NCBI GenBank assembly: GCA_030248065.1
Contig: JASAMV010003076.1
Span: 25,539-89,538 of the forward strand
Source of the DNA: Rhynchonema sp. JSB1_4
Lineage: Eukaryota > Nematoda > Chromadorea > Monhysterida > Xyalidae
DNA: 64,000 bases
Direction of reading: 5' to 3'
This document shows, piece by piece, positions 33,441-42,732 of this stretch. The notes beneath the pieces were generated by a model, which was given only the letters and a program-made list of their open reading frames with translations, was not told where the DNA came from and searched no databases. Positions within the stretch are counted from its first letter, which is position 1. Every line of letters starts with the position of its first letter. The position numbers and the translations under genes were made by a program.

Positions 33441-35840
33441 TTACACATTTCCGATAAGTACCAAATTTTCCGGCGTAACATTTACAGGCACATATTGTAT
33501 CACATCAATGGACCGAAAGAATCCTGATTTTTCAAGGAAGTCTCGTCTTCCTAGTTCAAGTAATAGTTTGGCGCGTCGACCCAAGCGTTCTTTGTCTGCA
33601 GCAGAAATTTCTTCGGATTCAGAAGAAACTGAAATGTAAACAGTGATTAGGTTTAGACTCTTAGCTAACAAAACTATAGGCTAATAACGAAAGATTACGT
33701 TCTCTTTTTCGCGACAAACCATCCAAGTTTACCTTTCTCACATTTTTGCCATCCAGAAGTGGCCCAGGACGAGATTTTGAGCAAATTTCGGAAATCAGCC
33801 TCGTTTTGGAATCCATTTTGTTGAAGGACCTCCCTGCCACAATAATCACGCCAGTTGCAACGATGGTGACAGCATGACGCGAATAATAGACCACACAACT
33901 GAAGAAAAAAGCAATCGATGTAATCCGCAGAACCTCAAGCAAAAACAAGATCACACCTTTATCTTTTGGCCTTGCGCTGCTTGTTGAACACATCTGATGG
34001 CCAGATCCGTTGCCGCACCACAAGCGTGCTTGGCTAGGCAGAAAATCCTGAAAAACTGCAGTTTGCAGTTATGCCTGAAGTGCCCATTTTTATTGCCATT
34101 CCACTCCTTCACCAGTGGCCTGACCACAAGTTGATCCATTCCAACTGCACCTGCTGTCAGCGTCCTCCTTCACGTCATTCGTAACCCATGGCACTTTAGC
34201 AAGCACCAGATGCTCAATGGAGCACCTAAGGCGATGCACATTTGTCAATTGACTGGCACCGAGCTTGTTCTCGAATTTATTGCGACTGCCCGATCGCTCG
34301 ATCAACAGAAATTGAGGACAGGTCGACAGTGACCCTGATTCGGGCAACAATGAACTGGCCAGCCTGAATGAACAAGGTCAATTATATCAGGACAAGTTCG
34401 ATAAAAACAAAGACGAATAATAACGTAACAGCAGTGAGTTTTGCCAGTTTCGGCCTGTTTTCACAGACGGGCGAGGTGCCAGACCTCGTCGGTGCAAAAA
34501 CCTCTGGCCAATTGACCTCCAAAAAGGACCTCGAGCAGATCTTATTGCTCAAGTAAAACATCAGTGCTGCGCACAAAAGTGCAAGCCAGCGAGAGAGGGC
34601 AACGAGTAATTGAACCCCAAAACATACCAAAACGTCAACTGAGCTTTTCCAGCACCGAATTCGGCAAAAACCATGCGATCTGGTTGGACGACTTGCGTTC
34701 TGGAATCCAACAGAAGTCCAATTAGCGACGACTGCTGACGTAGCTGCTTCACTTTATCGGGACCTGGGCAGAAAAGGAAACACATGATATGCGGCATTAT
34801 TAAGGTTAGAGGGCCGCCGGATGTTAAAAAGTGTAGGTGTCGGATGCCTCCAGATGTTGGGCGTCGGTTTTTTGTGACCCTACACCCGACACCTACGGTT
34901 CAAAACATTAAATTTCTGAGAGAAGAATTTTGAGAGAAGTTTGCCAGTGCCAAATGTTTCCGAAGACGCAGAATGTGACATTTTGATCTTTATTTCGTTT
35001 GCAAAAACTTGAATTCAGTAAAAATTGCACTAATAATGCAAATGATCAACATTTTGTCTGTTTTTGGTTCTAAAAACTAGATGTCGGGTATTTTTAAAAC
35101 TGTCGGGTGTCGGGTACTTCCAGATGTCGGCTGTCGGTGTCGGGTACCCCTCCCCCGACCTCTAACCCAAGGTATTATACTTGGCGCAGCAGGCCTAAAA
35201 TTGTTCAGAACAGAAAGCTTTGAACAAACCAAAGTCGCCGGAAGTGGCTGCTTGATCACACGGATCAAAGTGGTGTTCAATCAAGTCGATCTGCGGTAGA
35301 CTAAGTGCTAGCAGCCGCTCGATCGTGGACTCCTCCGGAACGCTGTCGCCTTTTGTCTGAATATGAGCAGCCGTTCAGAGGAGCACTCGTGTGCAGGTGT
35401 TTTGTGATTCTATTCGAGGATTTACGCAAGTCAAAGTAAAAACATTTCATGACACTTTATCTCAATTGGCCTTCTTACCGCAGGCTCTGCATTTGCTCCA
35501 CGATTAACATCCCTAGCGATCCATGGCACATCTTCGTCCAGTTTCGCGTTGCATCTGTGCCGCACATGATCATCTAGTTGCGAAACATCAACGCTGTGTT
35601 TCGGATCAAGAGGACACGGCACCCGGCTGCAAATGCGTCGGCAAGTCTGCGATGAACCACAACGATCGAACACAATTTGGAAACTGACCTTTGGCCATCA
35701 TCCTGACCGTCAGATTTCAACAAATGTGCATGCTCTCCGCAATACACTCGTCCGATTTTGGTCTGCATTTTGCATCGACGCTGTTTCTTCGGCACAATAT
35801 ATTGACACCGAGATGGGTCATCTTCAGATGGGCGCTTCAT
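33441..35840 (-). CDS. trmt13: tRNA:m4X 2'-O-methyltransferase TRM13
   Basis: Methylates the ribose of nucleotide 4 in the acceptor stem of some tRNAs, using S-adenosylmethionine. Eight exons: 35840-35689, 35626-35479, 35356-35230, 34763-34628, 34363-34151, 34047-33957, 33898-33733 and 33628-33441. They sum to 1221 bases, 406 residues. Start with the cysteine-rich motif RCQYIVPKKQRRCKM...YCGEH, then the CHHC-type finger VPCPLDPKHSVD...DDHVRHRC, then the SAM-binding FAEFGAGKAQLTFW near 205, LLIERSGSR, RLRCSIEHLVLAKVPW, KHACGAATDLAIRC and ASCCHHRCNWRDYCG, ending with SSWATSG and FLEKSGF. This is the full family order. The ATG at 35840 lies directly before the first zinc motif, as in relatives. 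Intron 3 carries a repeat (34806-35165). The core is shorter than the human protein mainly by a missing insert before CCHHRC. Confidence 0.95.
34806..35165. repeat. GTCGGGTGTCGGG fold-back repeat in intron 3 of trmt13
   Basis: Starts TTAGAGGGCC and ends GACCTCTAA, an imperfect inverted pair. Near both ends are units of the form GGTGTCGG...TCCAGATGT...TCGG. Size about 360 bases, AT-rich middle. Probably another small non-autonomous transposon, but the target duplication is unclear (AAGG appears on both sides). Confidence 0.55.
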
Positions 35841-36259
35841 CCTTAATTCTGTGCAATAGGCAATTGAACAGTGGTCATCACATAACAACCAATTAAGGTA
35901 CAAAACGCAAGAGGATTCGACGTGGACGATACCACACTGACGAACAACAACAATCTGTCAGGGTTTCACACTCTCATACTCTATAACTTTTATCCCATTC
36001 CGAAATATGATGTGAGCATTGAAAAAAACAATGTCTCTGTTTATTCTTTTGACAAAGTTGTGAAAGCTTCGCTGGCACATAGTATTGAGGCAACGAAACA
36101 TTGGCCGCCGGGTAAGAAATAACAGTCTCGATCTTTCTTTAGCTGCTGCTAAAGTACGAAGTCGATAAAACAGAGTCTACCATTAGGATGGGATCACGGT
36201 CAGTCACGTTGTAACTTATACAGCAAAACGAGCAAAATTTTTCAGACTTGGACAATACT

Positions 36260-39079
36260 TTAGTATTGTGTCGTAGGTCCATCAATGAGCAACGGTTCAG
36301 AAATTGTATTGTATTCATATTCATCGCGGGGCACCGCCAACCAGAGTTTCAGTCGAAATGCATCAACACCTGAAACAAATAAGCACTAACAAACTGATTT
36401 GTGTTGGAATAGGGCGGCTAAGAGAACAGAAACATACCATTCAAATAATATCTAAACAGTCTTTTGGCACGTACAAAGCCCAAATTTTCATACAATCGTA
36501 AGGCAGCCGAATTGGTGATCTCAGTTTCGAGGACAATCTGAAAAGCGCAAAACAATCAATAACCAGTGACCAAAATCCATTAGGGCGCTGCCAGGTAGAT
36601 GCGGACTGCGGAATATTCACGACCCTGTAGTAGTATATCGCACTAGCAAACACAATCAAAAAATGTTTCTATTGTCCGCAAACCGCAGTCCGCAAGTGCG
36701 GCCAGGTAGATGCGGACATTGGGCATAGTTTTTTTCAATGTCCGCAGTCCGCATCTACCTGGCCGCGCCCTTATTGAAATCACATTATAAAAAGCAAAAA
36801 AGACCTTGGCTTTGAGAACAGACCTCATCACAACCCTCCGCCTGCATTTTGTTGATAACACACGTGGCCAGACGCGATCCAATCTTCAGTCTCCTGTACG
36901 CTTGATCAACAGCCAACATTGCGATGTAGCCGGATTTGTACGAATAATTCGATTTACTGTACACGTCGTCCTGTTTGCATACGATAGCACCAACGTACGA
37001 CCCAGATTGGCGGTCGCGCGCCTCAACATTGGGCAAACAATAAATTTGAAATCAGCTAACCTGTAAACTTCAACTTTGGATCAGCCAAAAAAACGCACAA
37101 TTTCACAGGCACAGCAAAGACAAATCATAAATTTAACCAGATAGCACAACGACGGCCAATTGTGAACGAAGAATCGATACGTGTATATTGAGTAGGGCTC
37201 GGACAGATCTTTTGTGATCAGACGCATGATGTCAGGCAGTTGCGTTTCGTCGACGTACGGCACGATTTCAATCGGATCATCAACCGAACTCGTCGAATCC
37301 ACCGTTGTACTCGTGGTTGGCCTGTAGAAAAGGAAATCTGAATTTTTGGTTTTTAAGTTTCAGGGCCCGGCCCGGTCCACAAAGCACAAACACTAACGTC
37401 AACATATAAACGTAGACATAAAAGAGAAATTCTTTGCGTTTTTGGTCGTAATTTTCTCTTTTATGTTTGCGTTTACATTAACGTTAGTGTTAAGCTTAAC
37501 CAGAGTTTTTGCCATTTTTACTTGCTCAGTGAGGTAGCATACAGCCAGTGTTGGAGGTGGGGGGGGGGTTTGGGGGGTAGCGCCCCAGTACAGTAGGTAT
37601 CCCCCCTCGCCTGGTACAGTAGGTATCCCCCCGATTTTGCCCCAAAAGTGCCAATTTTTGACCAAAATGGCCAAAATTAGTGCAAAATCAGTGGTTTTTA
37701 CCTCAAATTACCCGAAATTCGCGCGCTACGCGCGCAAATACTACGTTTTCACACGATTCCACGCATAATAAACACATAAAAAATTTTCACCCCAAAACCT
37801 AACCCCCCCCAGGTACATAACCCCCCAGGTCATCGGCTCTGGTACAGTAGGTATCCCCCCTCTCCGAGCGCGGTACAGTAGGTATCCCCCCCTCCAGAGT
37901 ACCTCCAACACTGCATACAGCCTAAAATCGAAAAATTTTCGCGCTTCGCGCGTTTGTTATCGCTTGTCATGTAGTTCTGTGATAAGGGGAACATGCAGTC
38001 TTGTTGTGTTAGCATGTATAAAGCGGTACGATGTCCTATAACGGCATTCACAACTTCAGTTTATTGAAACTGGACCAGTAGCTGGCTTCCACTGGCTTGC
38101 GGATTCGACGAACAAAAGTACTGGCGGACTAGTCCAACTAATGACTCGTGACCGTCGTGGGGTATATTATGGATCAATTATGAGACACAACACATGGGAT
38201 ACAAAACATTCTCTGTTGGTAACCGAAGTGTGATCCAAACTGTACTGCGCAGACCACAGGCAAAAAATCGTACAAAATTGAGTTTTCTTAGCAATCCCTC
38301 GTGCCCGTGGTGTAAAATGTCAAAATTTTTACGGTCAATTTTTAGGCAATAATACCCTGTTCAGCACCATAACGCACCAAAACAAAACTAAAGTAGTGCT
38401 AAAACAACATATTTTACCCAATTTTGAAATGCGCTAGCATGTTTCAAAATGACCCAACCCAGTAGATTTTGCCAAATGAGCCAGCGGTGCATTTTGAAAA
38501 ACCCCTGAGCTTAACGATAGTGCTGCGACATCGGTTAAGGTAATTAGGCTTTCGTGGACCGGGCCCAGGTCAATTAATTTTACTTCCGATTCCATCCAAC
38601 CTTGTTTGGTCGCTATTTAGAGACGATTCATCAGCTTGACACGACGAATTCGTCGTCTCCACGATCGACTGTCGGTCACATATTTCAGGTTCAGATGTTT
38701 TATTTTCATCAGGTGATTGGATTAAATTTTGAGAATCGATTACACACGCAGTGGGCGTGGGCCCGACGATTTTTATTTTGCACCGGTTTAATGTGGATAG
38801 CAGCTGCCCAATTGAATTATTACCGATTGCGTGTTGCAGTTCAGATTGACCAGAAGATCTGTCAACATCCCGATTGTTCGATGAAAGCTTGGTTGAGCAG
38901 ATTGCTCTTTTTGGTGTATTTGAAACTGTCATTAGCCCTTTTGCAGACTGTGACGTCGTTACGACAGGTCCAGGACCGTTCTTCCTGTCCACAAAGCTGT
39001 CGCGCATTGAACATTCAGTTTCTCGATGCGAACTTTTGTCAGTGAGAGCGTTTGAATTTTGTTCGCAGCCGTTTTCCAT
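36260..39079 (-). CDS. naa30: N-alpha-acetyltransferase 30, catalytic subunit of NatC
   Basis: Acetylates the N-terminus of proteins starting Met-Leu, Met-Ile, Met-Phe and similar, on the ribosome, as part of NatC. Five exons: 39079-38601, 37321-37138, 37021-36824, 36537-36438 and 36369-36260, summing to 1071 bases, 356 residues, close to the human protein. Exon 1 encodes about 160 disordered Ser/Asn-rich residues, as in other animals; its phase joins exactly to exon 2. The GNAT domain has [19 protein letters not shown], then [29 protein letters not shown] (acetyl-CoA loop; the usual R-R-G-I-G is RRLKIGS), [30 protein letters not shown] and DAFRLKLWL. Exon 3 uses an acceptor ending TTGAG. Introns 1 and 3 each contain a delimited MITE. 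About 20 extra residues follow the usual C-terminus. Confidence 0.95.
36583..36770. mobile_element. PIF/Harbinger-like MITE, 188 bp, TTA duplication, in intron 3 of naa30
   Basis: Inverted ends GGGCGCTGCCAGGTAGATGC and its near-perfect complement at 36751-36770, flanked by TTA on both sides (36580-36582 and 36771-36773). An internal inverted copy of the GCGGCCAGGTAGATGCGGAC block is at about 36697-36716. Three-base TTA/TAA duplications and ends starting GGGC fit PIF/Harbinger elements. Confidence 0.8.
37546..37913. mobile_element. hAT-type MITE, family B, 368 bp, 8-bp duplication, in intron 1 of naa30
   Basis: Ends CAGTGTTGGAGGT and ACCTCCAACACTG, with CATACAGC duplicated exactly at 37538-37545 and 37914-37921. 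Near the ends are four GGTACAGTAGGTATCCCCCC-type iterons (core ACAGTAGGTAT). The centre has TTTTACCAAAATGGCC-like words and the palindrome GCGCGCTACGCGCGC. It is the complete reference copy for the family; other copies are at 4056-4838, about 45420-45778 and around 55081-55760. Confidence 0.92.
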
Positions 39080-39379
39080 TTTTCACACCGATTAGCAGTG
39101 CGTCTCTGTTCGTCCGTTGGTTGATTCGACTCCAGTCAGCCAACCAGAAGATATGACTACCTATTGTTTCCATTCCATTTTCCTAAAAACGGACTGAATT
39201 TCTTCATCAGTTTACTGACACTGAAGTTGAAAAATTCGTAAAAAAGCACCGCCTCTGTTCCCCTCCGGACCAGGAACTACACTGGGTCGAGGTAACCCGG
39301 CCCGGGCTAAGTAAGACGGGTTTACAAGGATGTGATGCAGGGTAGTACTTGGCGCTGGCGGGGGGGTGGGGGGTCCCCC

Positions 39380-39500
39380 CAAATTTATCTGTCTATTGTC
39401 AACACTTTTTGATTTCATCTATCTATCGTCAACACTTATGGGCTAATCTATCTATCGTCAACAAATTTTGGGAACAATCTATATCTATCGTCAATACATT
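39380..39500. repeat. Tandem ATCTATCTATCGTCAACA repeat
   Basis: Four to five imperfect units of about 30 bases, each containing ATCTATCGTCAACA, lie next to a family A-like end (AGGAACTACACTG at about 39270-39282). A single related unit occurs near 40874. Confidence 0.65.
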
Positions 39501-39529
39501 TCGAACCCAAAATTGACATTTTTGAGCTC

Positions 39530-39895
39530 TATTACGGGGGGCTCTATTCCGGGGGGCCTCTATTAATTCACTGACCCGAACCGAACCTGAAAAATTATTC
39601 CCAGAAATACCACCCAAAAACCCCTAAAAATGGATTTGAAAGGATGTTTTTTCGCTTGTAATCGCATTTATTCGTGTCTATTCGTCAATTAGAGGCATAT
39701 TATGTGCTCTGAACGAACAACAAACGTGCATAAATGTACCTCCACTATCAAGCCTTAATACACAACTGTATAGGGGATTTAGGGGGGCTCTATTTCGGGG
39801 GGGGGGGCTCTATTAATTCACTGACCCCTTTTTGGGGGGGCTGTATTACGGGGGGCTCTATTCCGGGGGGGCTGTATTTAGGTTTTTACGGTATC
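39530..39895. mobile_element. MITE family C copy
   Basis: Units GGGGGGCTCTATT and GGGGGGCTGTATT are repeated on both sides of TTAATTCACTGACCC and the sequence ends at GGTTTTTACGGTATC, matching the family C element in intron 1 of the kinase in reverse orientation. Boundaries are approximate. Confidence 0.55.
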
Positions 39896-40078
39896 TTGAT
39901 TTTTGGCGACCCCCCACCATTATGAGATAAAAACCTTTGGAAAATCATCCAGGTCCCCTTGATCATCAGGTTTAACCGCTACACGCAGCTGGCTGTGTGT
40001 GCATTAATTAATACACGTGTGTGTATTGGACAGCAGCAGCGCTAGATATAAGTAGCAGCGGTTAGACGGCAGTGTGTG

Positions 40079-40580
40079 TCGGTTCGCTGGCTCAGCGGCA
40101 GTGTAGTTCCTGGTCCGGAGGGGGAACAGACGTACCCTCCACTATTTTCGGAGGGGGAACAGACGTACCTACCCGGGGGGCGGGTGGGGGGGGGAAGTCC
40201 CAATTTGGGGGGGGGACGGAAAAAAGTCATTTTTTGAGGTCGAAAAATTGGACTACTTTTGCCTTCTTTTGCGAAAAATCCCCTATAAAAGGGTATTTTG
40301 GCGTTTTTTTGGAGGTTTCACCTAAAGTTTACCTATTTTTGGCCTAAAAATGCCTATTTTAGGCCTAAATTTGCCCATTTTAGGAAAAAATTGGGGGAGC
40401 AGACGTACCCGGAGGGGGAACAGTGGGGCAGGCGTACCTCGGAGGGGGAACAGACGTACCCGAGGGGGGGTCCCCCCCCTCCCCCCCCAGGAACTACACT
40501 GCTCAGCGGTTAAGGCGTTGATGAACTCATGCCTGCGGGACCGCTGGTTCGAGTCGAGTCCCGCCGGCGCTGGTGAATTT
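40079..40580 (+). pseudogene. tRNA-like RNA polymerase III gene split by a MITE
   Basis: The two flanks of the element at 40099-40501, joined with one copy of the 8-bp duplication, carry a good A box (TGGCTCAGCGGTTAAGG) and a good B box (GGTTCGAGTC) about 40 bases further on, and then a T run from about 40577 that would stop polymerase III. The acceptor stem does not pair well and GAGTC is duplicated in the T arm, so this is a tRNA pseudogene or the head of a tRNA-derived SINE. The insertion separates the A box from the rest of the unit. Confidence 0.6.
40099..40501. mobile_element. hAT-type MITE, family A, 403 bp, 8-bp duplication
   Basis: Ends CAGTGTAGTTCCTGG and CCAGGAACTACACTG; CTCAGCGG is duplicated exactly at 40091-40098 and 40502-40509. 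Five or more iterons contain GTACGTCTGTT or its complement AACAGACGTAC beside C/G runs. The interior has the common TTTTAGGCCTAAA words. No transposase frame. Confidence 0.93.
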
Positions 40581-40704
40581 TTTTTTTGTTTTTTTTGTTT
40601 AAACTAATTTGTACATGCAGAAAATAATGAGAAATAGTGTTTATAACAGTGAAATCGGGGTTGGGGTGTCAAAACATAGCCATCATTTTTTGTTTGTTTT
40701 CTTG

Positions 40705-40790
40705 AGCTTAGCCTTAGGCTCTTAGGCTTAAGCCTAGGCTTAGGCTTAGGCTTAGGCCTACGCCTAGGCTTCTTAGGCTTGGGCTAAAAC
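40705..40790 (+). repeat. Interstitial TTAGGC-type array
   Basis: About twelve whole or degenerate copies of TTAGGC or its GCCTAA complement, with at least three in perfect tandem (GCTTAGGCTTAGGCTTAGGC, about 40737-40756). TTAGGC is the telomere repeat of nematodes. Similar words recur at 51480-51570. Confidence 0.7.
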
Positions 40791-41566
40791 GTAATCTGAA
40801 GCGGCTGGCCTCAAAACGCCGTTTTCTGCCTTTTACAGGCGTGGATGATTTTCCAAAGATTTTTAACTCCTCTTCATCTATCTATCGTCAACATTGGATC
40901 GACTCGACAACGCGAAATTTTTGACAATTAGGCTGCGGGTTTTTGGCTTGACCGTTCACTTGATGTTTCGGTTTCGTTTCTTTTTGATCACCATTTTCGA
41001 AATTCGTGGCCTGTGTTTAAGCCTTGCGTTTTTTGTGAGAGCGTCAAAAATGAAGTTCAGTTCGTTCAAGTAGAAATTTTCTCTTGCATTTCAAATTTTC
41101 AGCGGAGAACATTGATCAACGGCTATCAACGTTCTGGTTCTTCCACCATGATCATACGGCACGTATGGGCATTCCATCGGGTCATGGCACTTTTTATACA
41201 CACAGCGCATGCAGCAGCACACGCCATCTTCTAAACATAGTGTACACTTTGAGCGAGTGTCATACGTTGATGGTCGCTTTATAATTTACTAAGTTTCCAT
41301 TAGCTTCTTTACATAACACTTTTCTGCACTGTTGCAAAATTTGGGGATGTTTCAACGGATAACTGCAGAGAATAGATGTATTCATTGACGGCAGAATGCA
41401 GCATGCAGCCTGTGTGTGTTGAGTGTCATGAGCTGGCGAACTGCCTATACCCTGAACCAGGAAAAGCAGAGTGCCACCTGCCACACGGTCAGACCTACCT
41501 TAGGCAAACCAGCCGTGCTTTGCAGACCTAGACCATACCGGACCGCCCCGAATTCTTACACACTTA

Positions 41567-41712
41567 AAAAAATGTTTCGGGTTACTGTAGCCACGTCGCG
41601 TGTGGCTTGCGTGTGAAAGAGCCAAGATCATGAAACATTTAGGGTGCGTTTGTGAATGTTGTTCATCGGCTACTCGCGCGAGACGTGGTTACAGTAACCT
41701 GAAACATTTTAA
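41567..41712. repeat. Fold-back element with ATGTTTCGGGTTACTGTA ends
   Basis: AAAATGTTTCGGGTTACTGT at the left faces ACAGTAACCTGAAACATTTT at the right, an inverted pair of about 35 bases including CCACGTC. Total about 146 bases, flanked by A/T-rich sequence. A small MITE is likely. Confidence 0.7.
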
Positions 41713-41858
41713 AGGGGAAATTGCGCATTCCTAATCGCGTTTCAAACTCCACAGGTGCTTAGACAGTCGTGTGGACATCACGAAAGTCCAATCACTTGGT
41801 ACAAACTCTCAAACGTGTACCCAGGAAAAGCAGTTTAAAGGAAACAATCGTGAAGAAA

Positions 41859-42098
41859 ATTCGGCGCGGACCGGCCGAATTTCTACCTGCGCATTCAGGC
41901 AAACTGCCTGATCAAAAAGCTGTCAAGGCGATAGAATGTTTCGCATGATTCTTGAAACTCACTAGCTATAGAATTTCGCTTTTCCTTATATTTCGAATTT
42001 CGACGAATTGTTCCAGCGCGACAAGCAGAGCATGAAACATTTGGCAGACACGCTGGAACAATTTGTTGAAATTCGAAATATAAAGAAAAGCGAAATTC
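41859..42098. repeat. Repeat with a 48-base inverted repeat; opposite copy at 46368-46500
   Basis: The segment around CTACCTGCGCATTCAGGCAA (about 41885-41905) is present again in opposite orientation at 46365-46490. Its right part, 41971-42018, pairs with 42050-42098 (GAATTTCGCTTTTC against GAAAAGCGAAATTC) and would form a long hairpin with a loop of about 30 bases. Confidence 0.7.
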
Positions 42099-42104
42099 GG
42101 TTGA

Positions 42105-42300
42105 TGGAAGACTCATTACTATTGTAATGAGTATACCCTGCAGATGCTCTGGGGGGAAGACTCATTATAAATAAAACGGACTGATAATGAGCCTTCCCCC
42201 CAGGGCCCAATCCCAGGAAGGCTTATTACGCGTGCAGTGTCATGCATATAATGAGCCTTCCTGGGTTGGGCAGCTGGGGGGAAGACTCATTATGCTGACA
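42105..42300. repeat. GACTCATTA iteron array, copy 1
   Basis: About six units containing GGAAGACTCATTA or its complement TAATGAGNCTTCC, most next to a CCCCCCAG or CTGGGGGG run. Related arrays are at 46200-46365 (same core) and at 50114-50275 and 51725-51885 (core GACTGATTA). Confidence 0.7.
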
Positions 42301-42732
42301 GAATTACGCGGAACGTGCGTATGGCCGGTGTCGCGTGAAGCGCTTGTGTGTGGGGTTGCGTGCGTAGGATTAGGTTGTGTTTGGTGTGTCTTTTGTGTTG
42401 TTTGCAGTTGTTTGTCCGGCCTTGTCCGAACGAGTGAACGCAAAATGTTGCGTGATTGTTCGCAGTTTTGGGGACAACATATTTGACTTGTATGCCAACT
42501 GCTGACAGCTGCAGACGAACATTTTCTGTCTCCAACAACACCAAGCAGGAAAAACAAAGCCCAAACGTGATATCGCTACGTTCAACAATCTACGATGCGT
42601 TCAATAATCTTTTTGCCAGCAAAAATGGACAAAATGCACAGCTGATTTTGCACAAGAAACAAGAGCATGCACACAATGAAGGAATCAGGAATGACAAGTA
42701 ATTCACCGGGAAAAAACACAAATTGAAGCGAA

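Noticed and set aside
40079..40580. A functional tRNA gene
   Set aside because: The acceptor stem does not pair, the T arm has an inserted GAGTC, and the unit is split by a transposon.
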